Origin: Ilumatobacteraceae bacterium | Lineage (GTDB): Bacteria > Actinomycetota > Acidimicrobiia > Acidimicrobiales > Ilumatobacteraceae | Direction of reading: 5' to 3' | Length of the DNA stretch: 51,817 nucleotides | NCBI GenBank assembly: GCA_023262255.1 | Contig: JALRBT010000004.1 | Span: 1 to 51,817 of the forward strand | Part shown: one piece after another, positions 10,312-18,181 of the stretch | How positions within the stretch are numbered: the first letter of the stretch is position 1 | How the letters are laid out: each line of letters begins with the position of its first letter | The notes under the pieces: model-generated | The model's input: the letters and a program-made list of their open reading frames with translations, nothing else | Told to the model about the DNA's origin: nothing | The model's database searches: none | Program-made: the position numbers and the translations under genes

Positions 10312-11100
10312 ATGACATCGCTTGCACTTCGCGGCGTACGCGTGGAGTATGGCGGATGCGCCGTGGTGAGCAACGTGGATGAATCCCTGGCTGCTGGCGA
10401 GTGGTTGTGCCTCATCGGTCCGAACGGCGCCGGAAAATCCTCGTTGTTGCGGGCAATCGCCGGGCTGGTTACGTGTTCCGGTGATGTTCTGTTCGATGGC
10501 GGAGCGCTGGATTCGTTCAGCGCCCGCGAACTGGCGCGCAAGGTGGCCTTCGTTCCGCAGAATCCGCTGCTGCCGGATGACATGTCGGTGAGTGAATACG
10601 TGATGCTCGGCCGCAATCCCTTCATCTCCACCTTCGGTCGAGAATCCGCGCGGGATCGCCGTGTGGTGACATCACTCGTCGAGGAACTCTCGCTATCGGT
10701 GTACGCACGCAGACCGCTGGGAACGCTCTCGGGTGGCGAGCGCCAGCGCGTGGTGATTGCCCGAGCCCTCGCCCAGGAAGCTCCGGTGTTGTTGCTCGAC
10801 GAACCAACGAGTGCGCTGGACCTTGGCCATCAACAACATGCGCTGGAGCTGGTCGACCAGCTGCGTCGCCGACGCAACCTCGTGGTCGTTTCGGCAATGC
10901 ACGATCTCACACTCGCCGGGTTGTATTCGGATCGGTTGCTGCTGATGCATCAAGGTGTTGTCGTGGCGCGCGGTAGTGCGCGTGAAGTGCTGCGAAGCGA
11001 AACACTCAACGAGTTCTACGGCGTTTCGGCACGAGTCATTCATGCGGACGACGGTACGGTGGTGGTGGTGCCGCAACGCAGTCCCAACGAGGTGCAATAG
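10312..11100 (+). CDS. Cobalamin ABC transporter ATP-binding protein (BtuD-like)
   Basis: Cytoplasmic ABC ATPase of 262 residues. Walker A GPNGAGKSS (36-44), Q-loop FVPQNPLLP, signature LSGGERQRV (139-147), Walker B VLLLDEPTSALD (159-170) and the H-loop in AMHDLTLAG are all present, and the protein groups with iron-siderophore/B12 ATPases. ATG 10312, 25 bp after the permease stop, is the likely start; an in-frame ATG at 10270 would overlap the permease. It completes the BtuFCD-like importer governed by the upstream cobalamin riboswitch. Confidence 0.92.
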   Translation: MTSLALRGVRVEYGGCAVVSNVDESLAAGEWLCLIGPNGAGKSSLLRAIAGLVTCSGDVLFDGGALDSFSARELARKVAFVPQNPLLPDDMSVSEYVMLGRNPFISTFGRESARDRRVVTSLVEELSLSVYARRPLGTLSGGERQRVVIARALAQEAPVLLLDEPTSALDLGHQQHALELVDQLRRRRNLVVVSAMHDLTLAGLYSDRLLLMHQGVVVARGSAREVLRSETLNEFYGVSARVIHADDGTVVVVPQRSPNEVQ

Positions 11101-11102
11101 CA

Positions 11103-11771
11103 GTGGATGGTGCAGCCGCACGAGCCCTTGACGCACAGGTTGCCGGGTGCGCTGCGTCGCACCAGCGGCTACTCGCCGCAATTTCCCAGTTGACCGACCA
11201 CGATTGTCGCACTCCATCACCCCTGTCGGGATGGACGCGTGGTCATGTACTCAACCATCTTGCGCGCAACGCCGACAGCCACTCGCGAATGTTCGAGGCA
11301 GCCAGCCGGGGTGCCGAGGTTGAGTTTTACCGGGGCGGCATGGAAACGAGAGTTGCGGAAATCGAAGCGGGCGCACACCGACTGGCAAGCGACTTGATTG
11401 CCGATGTTCGTGTCTCGATCTATGCGCTCGAGGCGGCATGGGCCGGGGCGACGGCCACGACATGGAGTGGCTTCGGCATCAAGTCGCACTCCGATGGCTC
11501 GCGGGTAGCAATTAGCGACTTGGTGCTCATGCGTTGGTGCGAAGTGGAGGTGCACCATGCCGACCTCAACATTGGCTACACCTGGCACGACTGGGACCCT
11601 CTGTTCGTGCGATACGACCTGGACCGCAAGGTGATGGGCTGGAAGGCCAGGAAGCCGATGGGTCTCACCACGCTGCCTGACACGCTGCAGAAACTTTCGC
11701 CGAACGAACGATTGGCGTGGTTCTACAACCGGGTGACCGTGGACGGCATTCCACCTGCCGACCCTTACTAG
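11103..11771 (+). CDS. Mycothiol-dependent maleylpyruvate isomerase family protein (DinB-like)
   Basis: Protein of 222 residues with the MDMPI N-terminal four-helix domain. The blocks LSGWTRGHVLNHLARNADSH and RWCEVEVHHADLNIGY hold the histidines and glutamate that bind the metal in characterised members. The family uses mycothiol in isomerase or transferase reactions and is an actinobacterial marker. The GTG start at 11103 comes 2 bp after the BtuD-like stop, so the gene is translationally coupled to the B12-riboswitch operon. The reaction here is unknown; the family has many paralogues and only a few with assigned activities. Confidence 0.82.
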   Translation: MDGAAARALDAQVAGCAASHQRLLAAISQLTDHDCRTPSPLSGWTRGHVLNHLARNADSHSRMFEAASRGAEVEFYRGGMETRVAEIEAGAHRLASDLIADVRVSIYALEAAWAGATATTWSGFGIKSHSDGSRVAISDLVLMRWCEVEVHHADLNIGYTWHDWDPLFVRYDLDRKVMGWKARKPMGLTTLPDTLQKLSPNERLAWFYNRVTVDGIPPADPY

Positions 11772-11795
11772 ATGACGTTTGGGAAGGGGAGGTAC

Positions 11796-12242
11796 ATGAA
11801 GCGCTCCGTTCGGGCGATTGCGTCGCTGGCCATCGTGCTCGTCTCATGTGGCGGCGCCGACGACTCGCAAGAAGCTTCGGGCGGGCCACGTGAAGGTGTG
11901 CACAGCCACGGTGGCGAGGATGCGTTCAATGTTTCGCTCGTCACTCGGGACGTCATCGCCGACGTGATCGTGGAACCGACCAACGTCGGCGACGTCATCG
12001 TTCACATGGAATTTGCGCCTCCGGGTGGCAAATTGCAGCAGGTGCTGTCGGTAACCGGAGTTCTTCGTCCGATCGATGATGCGCAGTCGGCGCTGAAACT
12101 TACGTTCGAGAACAGTGGTGTCAACCACTTTCACTTCGACGTCCGTGTGCCCACCCCGGGTGATTGGATGCTCGACTTCGACGCCGTGCTGGCCGATGGC
12201 ACCACGTTGCAGTACGCCACCACCGTGACGTTCGAGTCGTAG
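11796..12242 (+). CDS. Small lipoprotein with YtkA/FixH-like beta-sandwich domain
   Basis: Predicted lipoprotein of 148 residues. Signal MKRSVRAIASLAIVLVSC ends in a lipobox with Cys18. After a short Ser/Gly linker and HSHGGED, residues ~40-148 resemble the YtkA/FixH-like fold (DVIVEPTNVGDVIVHMEF, FHFDVRVPTPGDWMLDFDAVL), often found in copper- and redox-related envelope proteins. The frame opens at 11772, but GGGGAGG ends 5 nt before the ATG at 11796 and decides the start. It is the last gene in the same direction as the B12 operon. No copper-binding motif is clear apart from the HSH stretch, so function is open. Confidence 0.7.
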   Translation: MKRSVRAIASLAIVLVSCGGADDSQEASGGPREGVHSHGGEDAFNVSLVTRDVIADVIVEPTNVGDVIVHMEFAPPGGKLQQVLSVTGVLRPIDDAQSALKLTFENSGVNHFHFDVRVPTPGDWMLDFDAVLADGTTLQYATTVTFES

Positions 12243-12247
12243 CGCGT

Positions 12248-12712
12248 TTACGAACCAAGGTCCAGAAGTACGAGGTGGTGCGGCACGCCGGAGGCTGGCT
12301 CGATGAACTGTTCGCCCTCCACCGAGAACGCGCATCGTTCGTAAAAGTACAGGGCGCTGTCACGTGCCTTGGCCCACACCCATCGTGCACCGAGTGATCG
12401 TGCGTGGGCGATACCGGCATCGATCAGTGCCCGACCAACCCCGGTGTTCTGCATTGCATCACGCACCGCCATTCCGCGAAGCTGCACGGCGAACGGACCC
12501 TGGTCGCCGGGCCAGGGGCGCACCAGCCATGTGGATGTCGCAACGATCGACCGGGAGTCGAGCAGTGCTGCGCCGATGTGCACGGTGGTGGACTCGTGGT
12601 CGCCGTCGTATGCGGCATCATGTGCAGGTGTGCCGCGGCGCAACACGTCGAGGCGAACGGGCAGGGCTTCGTCGAGTGAGATACGGCGAACGATGAAACT
12701 CGATGAAGTCAT
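12248..12712 (-). CDS. GNAT-family N-acetyltransferase
   Basis: Protein of 154 residues with the GNAT fold. QLRGMAVRDAMQNTGVGRALIDAGIAHAR contains the acetyl-CoA pyrophosphate loop (QNTGVGRAL), and LYFYERCAFSVEG is the usual C-terminal Tyr/Phe-rich strand. The start ATG overlaps the stop of the thiamine-transporter ATPase gene as ATGA, so it is the last gene of the TPP-riboswitch operon. Whether it acts on a thiamine-related amine or is simply carried along is unknown. It converges with the lipoprotein gene, with 5 bp between stops. Confidence 0.85.
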   Translation of the reverse strand: MTSSSFIVRRISLDEALPVRLDVLRRGTPAHDAAYDGDHESTTVHIGAALLDSRSIVATSTWLVRPWPGDQGPFAVQLRGMAVRDAMQNTGVGRALIDAGIAHARSLGARWVWAKARDSALYFYERCAFSVEGEQFIEPASGVPHHLVLLDLGS

Positions 12713-13350
12713 GGAATTGAGTCTGGTGGCGACTGGAGGTCGATCGACCGGTGACAGAGCGCGGAGCCTTCGGCACGGTCGTGGGTGACGTGCACCACCG
12801 TGGTGCCGAGGTGATCAAAGAGGTTACGGAGGTCGGCCAGTAGTTGTTCGTGCAGCAGGGGGTCGAGTCCGGTGAGTGGTTCGTCGAGCAACACCACCCG
12901 TGGCGTCCCGGCGAGTGTGCGAGCCAGTGCCACTCGTTTGGCTTCACCTCCCGACAAGTCGGATGTTTCCCGGTGGGCAAAACCGTCCAGGCCAACGCGC
13001 GACAGCCACTTGTCAGCGACACGATTGCGTTCCCGCTTGGAGACACCGCGAACACGGAGCGCGTACGACACGTTGTCGGCGACGTCGAAGTGGGGAAAGA
13101 GTTGATTGTCCTGGAAGACGAGCCCCACACCTCGACGATGCGCGGGTACGTGTGTGACATCGGCGCCGTCGACATGGATGGCGCCACGGTGAGCGGGAAG
13201 TAGACCGGCGATCGCATGAAGCAACGTGGTCTTTCCACACCCACTCGGACCGTGGATGGCGAGTCGTTCACCCGATTGAACGGAGAGTGAGACGCCGCGG
13301 AGAATCAAGCGTTCGCCTCGTTCGACGGCGAGGTCAACGACGCGAAGCAT
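12709..13350 (-). CDS. Thiamine ABC transporter ATP-binding protein (ThiQ-like)
   Basis: ABC ATPase of 213 residues. Walker A GPSGCGKTT (34-42), Q-loop GLVFQDNQLFPHFDV, signature LSGGEAKRV, Walker B VVLLDEPLTGLDP and VTHD H-loop are present. The short length (no regulatory C-terminal domain) matches ThiQ. The ATG at 13350 lies 17 bp inside the end of the permease gene and begins directly at the domain. Position in a TPP-riboswitch operon next to ThiB- and ThiP-like genes makes thiamine or a phosphate ester the expected cargo. Confidence 0.9.
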   Translation of the reverse strand: MLRVVDLAVERGERLILRGVSLSVQSGERLAIHGPSGCGKTTLLHAIAGLLPAHRGAIHVDGADVTHVPAHRRGVGLVFQDNQLFPHFDVADNVSYALRVRGVSKRERNRVADKWLSRVGLDGFAHRETSDLSGGEAKRVALARTLAGTPRVVLLDEPLTGLDPLLHEQLLADLRNLFDHLGTTVVHVTHDRAEGSALCHRSIDLQSPPDSIP

Positions 13351-14932
13351 GCTCACCCCGCTGGAGTGCCGTCTCCACGATTGCAAGTGTCATCACACAC
13401 ACCACGACGAGAATCGACGCCAAGGCGAACGCCTGTGCCCGTACCTCGTCACCCGTCCGGGAGAGCAATCGGGCGATGGCCACCGGAATCGTCTCCGCAC
13501 CTTCGCGCGACAACATCGCTGCCGCACCAAACTCGCCGAGCGATACGGCAACGACCAAACCGAGTGACGCAACGATTGCGGGTCGCATTCGTCGTAGGTC
13601 GATGTCGATGAGACGTCGCCCACCGCCGGCACCGAGTACTGCTGCGGCCCGATGCAAGCCGACCGGCGTGGTGCGCCAGGCGGGAACCAGCACTCGCACC
13701 GCCAGCGGAAACGAAACCAAGGTGTGGGCAAGTGCCACGAACCACCAACGAGAGCGCCAATCGAACCATCCCGAGTCGAATGTGACGAGCAGTCCGAGCC
13801 CGATGGTGACGGGAGACATTGCCAAGGGCGCCAGCGTGAGCGAGTTCACCACGTTTCCACCGGTTCGAAGTCTGGTGATTGCAAGGGTCGCCAGGATGCA
13901 GAGCACCGTTCCGACGAGTCCTGCTACGAGGGCCGTTCGGGTCGATGTCCACACACTCTCGATGAGTGACGTGTTGAAGATCGATCTCCACGCACGGATG
14001 GAGATCGTGTCACCCACGTGAACGGACTGCCAGAACAGGGCCGAGAGTGGCGCAATGACGAAAGCAACCGTTACCGCTGCAATTGCGATGGCGGTTCCAC
14101 GCCGATCGTCGGGGATCGTGGGGAGCATCGCCGACGGTGCGCGGGTTGGCTTTCCAGTGCTGCGAGCCAAGAGGTGAATGGCGCCTGCCACCACTCCGAT
14201 ACACAGCATCTGGAGGAGAGCCAGTACCGAGGCGCCACCCACGTCACCGATGCCGAATGCACGTAGGGCAATGGCACTCTCAATGGTGCTTCGTCGCGGA
14301 CCCCCGAGTACCCGAATGACGGCGTACGAACCGAAGCAGTAGAGGAAGATGACGGTGCCGGCCGATGCGATGGAGTTGCGCAGCATCGGCACGGTGATGG
14401 TTCGCCACGCCATGGGCGGTGTTGCGCCGAGTGTTTGCGCAGCGAGCGAGAGTTGGGCATCCAACGACTCGGCGCGTGCACCGACCACTCGGACCACCAC
14501 GGCGATGTTGAAGTAGGCATGGGCAATCACCACTGCGAACACGCTGTAATGCAACGATCGCGGTAGTACGGCAAGGAATGAGGTGGCAACCACCACGGAA
14601 GGCAGGAGAAAGCCGACGGTCGCCACGGCGCGAAGTGCGCGACGCCCACGAAACCGGTGCCGGGAGATCAACCAGGTCACGGGTGTGGCAATGACGAAGG
14701 TCGCTGCGACGCTGAGCGCAGCCTGCCAAGTGGAGAACCACACCACGTTCCATGTCGAGCGACGCGTGAGGACCCGAGTGACATCATCGAAACCGGTGTT
14801 ACCAGTGACGAGCAAGACGACCGGCACCACCAGGAATGCAACCAACCACGCCACGGGGATGAATGCCGCTCCAGGACCGACGAGCGGGTGAAACACCGGG
14901 TCGGTCGGAGGGCGAGTGCGTGCCGACGTCAT
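13334..14932 (-). CDS. Thiamine ABC transporter permease, fused two-domain (ThiP-like)
   Basis: Membrane protein of 532 residues made of two tandem binding-protein-dependent permease domains, as in ThiP. The EAA-type ATPase-docking loops are LGATPPMAWRTITVPML in the first half and LGAGGGRRLIDIDLRRM in the second. About twelve hydrophobic segments are visible (for example AWLVAFLVVPVVLLV, LVAGLVGTVLCILATLAI). ATG overlaps the ThiB-like stop (ATGA). Ferric-iron permeases (FbpB) share this architecture; the riboswitch and the neighbouring pyrophosphokinase favour thiamine. Confidence 0.9.
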   Translation of the reverse strand: MTSARTRPPTDPVFHPLVGPGAAFIPVAWLVAFLVVPVVLLVTGNTGFDDVTRVLTRRSTWNVVWFSTWQAALSVAATFVIATPVTWLISRHRFRGRRALRAVATVGFLLPSVVVATSFLAVLPRSLHYSVFAVVIAHAYFNIAVVVRVVGARAESLDAQLSLAAQTLGATPPMAWRTITVPMLRNSIASAGTVIFLYCFGSYAVIRVLGGPRRSTIESAIALRAFGIGDVGGASVLALLQMLCIGVVAGAIHLLARSTGKPTRAPSAMLPTIPDDRRGTAIAIAAVTVAFVIAPLSALFWQSVHVGDTISIRAWRSIFNTSLIESVWTSTRTALVAGLVGTVLCILATLAITRLRTGGNVVNSLTLAPLAMSPVTIGLGLLVTFDSGWFDWRSRWWFVALAHTLVSFPLAVRVLVPAWRTTPVGLHRAAAVLGAGGGRRLIDIDLRRMRPAIVASLGLVVAVSLGEFGAAAMLSREGAETIPVAIARLLSRTGDEVRAQAFALASILVVVCVMTLAIVETALQRGEHASRR

Positions 14933-16005
14933 CGCAACACGATGTCGCTATAGGTGTCGAGCCACTCGGCACGACGCGAAGCAATGATGGCAGGGTCGAT
15001 CGTCAGCGGATTCTCGGGCCGCAGTGAAAAGTCGAGAAACTCTTGCGGCACCTTGGCGGTGGTGTTGATCGGCCAGACGAACTGCGTGAGCGGGAGATCC
15101 TCCTGGAAGACCTTCGACACGAGGAAGTCGATCAGCGAACGTGCGGCCTCTTCGTGCTTGGTGCCCCGGAGAATGCCCGCGAATTCGTACTGCCGGAAGC
15201 ACGTGAGTGCAGCAACGGCGGTTGGAGCCCGTTTCGGTCGTGGTTCGGCAAACAACACCTCGGCGGGCGGGCTCGTTGCATAACTCACCACCAGTGGGCG
15301 AGTGCCATCCGACGCTGCGGTGAAGTGCCCGTAGTACGCGTCACTCCACGATTCGACGATGAGCACGTTGTTGTCGCGCAGTGCCCGCCACCAATCCGGC
15401 CATGCATCGCCGAACTCGGCAATGCTCGCTAGCAAGAACGCGAGTCCCGGCGATGATGACACTGCGTTCGGAACAACCAGCAGGTTCCGGTAGGTGGACG
15501 AAGTGAGGGCCTGCAGGGTGAGCGGTGGCGAGACGTTGCGTGCAGAAAACCATTCCTTGTCGTAGTTGATGCAGACGTCACCGGAATCAACCGGAGTCAC
15601 CGCACCGTTCGGTGAGAGGTCCCGCGCCATCGGTTCGAGATCTTCGCGGTGAACGTTGAGATAGGGCAGGAAGACGTCGGCTACGAGGGCTCGCGACAGC
15701 AGGGTGTTGTCGACACCCCACAGCACATCGGCCTCGGGATTTCCGGATGCCAACACCGCCTTGGTGACCAGGGTGCCGGCATCGCCACCACGAACGACGT
15801 CCACACCGATGCCGGTGCGGTCGGTGAAGGAGTCGAAGATGCCCTCGGTGGGCGTGAATGAGTCGTGGGCCAGCAGTCGCAGCGTGATCTTCTCGGGTTC
15901 ACCTCGCTCCACGGTGGAGCACGCGGAAACACCCAGACCGATGGCAAGTCCGACGATGCCGCATACGAGTCGTAGCCCCAGGGGAGTGAGGCGTGCGTAC
16001 CTCAC
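14929..16005 (-). CDS. Thiamine ABC transporter substrate-binding lipoprotein (ThiB-like)
   Basis: Lipoprotein of 358 residues with lipobox VSAC (Cys29). The mature part follows the ThiB/TbpA pattern: LRLLAHDSFTPTEGIFDSF, ADVLWGVDNTLLSRAL, DSGDVCINYDKEWF, YRNLLVVPNAVSSSPGLAFLLA, PLVVSYATSPPAEVLF and TQFVWPINTTAKVP. The GTG start at 16005 overlaps the TGA of the pyrophosphokinase gene (GTGA), indicating coupling. It captures thiamine or its phosphates outside the cell and hands them to the ThiP/ThiQ-like pair encoded downstream. Confidence 0.92.
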   Translation of the reverse strand: MRYARLTPLGLRLVCGIVGLAIGLGVSACSTVERGEPEKITLRLLAHDSFTPTEGIFDSFTDRTGIGVDVVRGGDAGTLVTKAVLASGNPEADVLWGVDNTLLSRALVADVFLPYLNVHREDLEPMARDLSPNGAVTPVDSGDVCINYDKEWFSARNVSPPLTLQALTSSTYRNLLVVPNAVSSSPGLAFLLASIAEFGDAWPDWWRALRDNNVLIVESWSDAYYGHFTAASDGTRPLVVSYATSPPAEVLFAEPRPKRAPTAVAALTCFRQYEFAGILRGTKHEEAARSLIDFLVSKVFQEDLPLTQFVWPINTTAKVPQEFLDFSLRPENPLTIDPAIIASRRAEWLDTYSDIVLR

Positions 16006-16685
16006 GAGGCAACACCCTGCACGTTCGTGGAGTCGACGGTGACGATCAATCGACCGGAGCCGACGGACACCCGTACGTCGGTGGAAACCGCACGGTTGCT
16101 GATGCCCCGCGATGCGGCGACCCTCAACGAATCATTGGAGAGGGCCCATTGCAAACCAATCGTCGTGACGCCGTGCGCATCACCGCCGAACGGGAGGAGC
16201 CCGACGTTGTCGCCCATCGCACAGGGGATGCTGATCTCGGCACCGTCACGAACGGCGTACGCCCGCGAGCGTGCAAGCCGAGCCTCCACACGGGCATCGC
16301 GCAATTCATCGATGAACATCACCGCAAAGAGTGCGAGTTGATGGTCGAGTCGGCCCCCACCGCCGCCAACGAGGATTACCCGTCGGACGCCGCGATCACG
16401 CACGAAACGAAGGGCGAGTTCGGCGTCGCTCTCGTTCTTGTCGGCTGGATGTCGGACCACCTCGGTACCGAGTGTTCGAAGTGCCGAGAGCGCCGTCGGC
16501 GATATCGAGTCCATGTCGCCAACCACCACGTCCACGTCGAGTCCGAGTAACCGGGCAACTTCCACTCCGGAGTCGGCTGCCACGACGAGCGAGTCTGCGG
16601 GAATCGTTCCGAGTGGTGGAATGTCGACGGTCTCGCCGCCGAGCAGCACGATGGCGGTGGAACCCGATGGTGCTTCGGTTGTCAT
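16002..16685 (-). CDS. Thiamine pyrophosphokinase (thiamine diphosphokinase)
   Basis: Enzyme of 227 residues that converts thiamine and ATP to thiamine diphosphate. The ATP/Mg and thiamine blocks are complete: AADSGVEVAR (37-46), GDMDSIS (56-62), DKNESDAELAL (82-92), GGRLDHQLAL (110-119) and the C-terminal RGISN. It is the first gene after the TPP riboswitch, with GGAGGGA six nucleotides before ATG as Shine-Dalgarno. Its coupling to the importer genes means the operon imports thiamine and traps it as the diphosphate, a salvage rather than de novo route. Confidence 0.93.
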   Translation of the reverse strand: MTTEAPSGSTAIVLLGGETVDIPPLGTIPADSLVVAADSGVEVARLLGLDVDVVVGDMDSISPTALSALRTLGTEVVRHPADKNESDAELALRFVRDRGVRRVILVGGGGGRLDHQLALFAVMFIDELRDARVEARLARSRAYAVRDGAEISIPCAMGDNVGLLPFGGDAHGVTTIGLQWALSNDSLRVAASRGISNRAVSTDVRVSVGSGRLIVTVDSTNVQGVAS

Positions 16686-16689
16686 GTTG

Positions 16690-16780
16690 CTCCCTCCGCT
16701 GGCATTACCCAGATCAGGTCTGCGGGTCGGTGGTGGCTTCCACCCTCTCAGTCCGAGAACCCCGGACTCCCCGTGCGTGT
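16690..16780 (-). promoter_or_regulatory. TPP (THI-box) riboswitch
   Basis: On the minus strand the leader reads ACGGGGAGTCC ... GGACTGAGAGGGTGG ... CGACCCGCAGACCTGATCTG then GGTAATGCCAGCGGAGGGA, i.e. the CUGAGA and ACCUGAUCUGGGUAAUGCCAGCG elements of the TPP aptamer. The 3' end of the aptamer (GCGGAGGGA) contains the Shine-Dalgarno of the pyrophosphokinase gene, so ligand binding would hide the ribosome site directly. A TAGTGT -10 box at 16788-16793 on the same strand would start the transcript close to the aptamer. Confidence 0.93.
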
Positions 16781-16814
16781 GACCGAAACACTAATGGCAT
16801 CGGCACAGTAGGGA

Positions 16815-17513
16815 ATGCAGACGCTCAGTAGCCTGCGGGACGTGTCGGATTCCAAGACCTCGCCGCTCGCAGCAGGCGCTCTGGCACCCGTTTCCCCGTT
16901 CGATTCGGAACAGCCGCGCGACACCATCATTTCGGTGACGCCCACCGCTCTTTCCAAGTTGAAGGAGCTTCGCGCCACCGAGCCCGATGCAGAAAAGTTG
17001 GGATTACGGCTCTCGATCGTTTCGGGGCCGGGTGAAGACTTTCGTTACGACCTGGTCTTCGAGGAGTACCTCAAATCGGCGTTCACCGACGAGGTTCGCA
17101 CCATCGATGGTTTCAAGTTCATCATGCCCGGCAGCGACGTGGATTCGCTGCGCGGTTCGGAACTCGATTACAACGATCAGGCCGGACTGGTGTTACGCAA
17201 CCCCAACCGCCCGAGGGCCCCAGTGGTGGAAGGATTGGTTCGTGACGACGAAACCTCCGCGCAAATCGAGGCAATCGTCTCAGTCGATGTGAATCCGATG
17301 TTGGCGTCGCACGGAGGATTCGTGACCTTTGCCGGCCACGACAAGGAAGGCACCGCGTACTTCACCATGGGTGGTGGTTGTCATGGTTGTTCGATGAGCA
17401 AGCAGACCATGTTGGAGGGTGTGCAGAAGATCATCACCGACCAGGTGAGCACCATCACTCACGTGCGCGACCTTACCGATCACGCAACAGGTGCGAATCC
17501 GTACTACCGCTAG
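16815..17513 (+). CDS. NfuA-like iron-sulfur cluster scaffold protein
   Basis: Protein of 232 residues with an N-terminal IscA/HesB-like domain (about 40-145: ISVTPTALSKLKELRA, GLRLSIVSGPG, IMPGSDVDSLRGSELDY) and a C-terminal NifU-like domain with the Cys-X-X-Cys cluster ligand in GGGCHGCSMSKQTM. The IscA-like part has lost the usual cluster cysteines, as in NfuA proteins. It would carry and deliver Fe-S clusters to apo-proteins. The first ~35 residues are low-complexity and a later start (GTG near 16842) is possible. It is divergent from the thiamine operon and stands alone. Confidence 0.88.
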   Translation: MQTLSSLRDVSDSKTSPLAAGALAPVSPFDSEQPRDTIISVTPTALSKLKELRATEPDAEKLGLRLSIVSGPGEDFRYDLVFEEYLKSAFTDEVRTIDGFKFIMPGSDVDSLRGSELDYNDQAGLVLRNPNRPRAPVVEGLVRDDETSAQIEAIVSVDVNPMLASHGGFVTFAGHDKEGTAYFTMGGGCHGCSMSKQTMLEGVQKIITDQVSTITHVRDLTDHATGANPYYR

Positions 17514-17520
17514 TTGGGCG

Positions 17521-18177
17521 TCACCCGTCCCCACCGCGTCGCTGTGCCGTCGCAGCAACCAGACATGCTGCCGGGCTCTTGCGAGTGAGTCGCTGGATCT
17601 CTTTGTTTGGTGAAGTGTTGACCCCACGTTTCCAATCGTCGAGGTAGGGCTGCGGCCACACCTCGCCCCGTCGCACGTTCTGCTCGGACATCGGACAGAT
17701 GCGCGACATTCCGAAGTGCAGGTGACAGAGCGAGGTTTTGGCGTTGCCCGATTGACCGACCGTCGCGATTTTCTGGCCCGACTCCACTCGTTGACCCTTC
17801 TTAACCATAAGGCGACCGAGGTGCGAGAAGTAGTAGCGAACGAAATCGTCGCCGTGCATGGTGATGGTGAGACCACCACGAGTACCCGGGTCGTCAATGG
17901 CCGGATCCCATTTGTCGATGTCACGCACGTCGGTGATGACGCCCGAAATAGGTGAGCGCACCAGTTGACGGCAACCGGTGAGATCGGCTGCGGGATAATT
18001 GAGGTGATCGCGCGGGTAGAACACATCCGGACCGGAGACGGGGAAGGTGTACACCCACTCGTTCCGCTTCTTGCGTTGGTCGTTCTTGGCGTCGTTGCTC
18101 GACGGTGCAGACGCTCCAACCTTTGCGGACACCAAGGTGGAGAACACCGTCGCGATGATCACGACGGCTTTCCGCAT
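17521..18177 (-). CDS. Secreted M23-family peptidase
   Basis: Protein of 218 residues with an N-terminal signal peptide (MRKAVVIIATVFSTLVSAKVGA) and a lysostaphin/LytM-type M23 fold: the zinc ligands appear as DHLNYPAADLTG (His...Asp) and LCHLHFGMS (H-x-H), with VRSPISGVITDVRD and YYFSHLGRLMVKKGQRV as the usual beta-strand blocks. The fold generally cleaves peptide cross-links in peptidoglycan or serves as an activator. The C-terminal ~40 residues are basic and unusual (RRGGDG end). It lies 4 bp downstream of the propeller protein gene, so the two are co-expressed. Confidence 0.8.
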   Translation of the reverse strand: MRKAVVIIATVFSTLVSAKVGASAPSSNDAKNDQRKKRNEWVYTFPVSGPDVFYPRDHLNYPAADLTGCRQLVRSPISGVITDVRDIDKWDPAIDDPGTRGGLTITMHGDDFVRYYFSHLGRLMVKKGQRVESGQKIATVGQSGNAKTSLCHLHFGMSRICPMSEQNVRRGEVWPQPYLDDWKRGVNTSPNKEIQRLTRKSPAACLVAATAQRRGGDG

Positions 18178-18181
18178 ACGG

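Noticed and set aside
13350-16005. Ferric-iron (FbpABC) importer instead of a thiamine importer
   Set aside because: The architecture is similar, but the TPP riboswitch and leading thiamine pyrophosphokinase in the same coupled operon favour thiamine.
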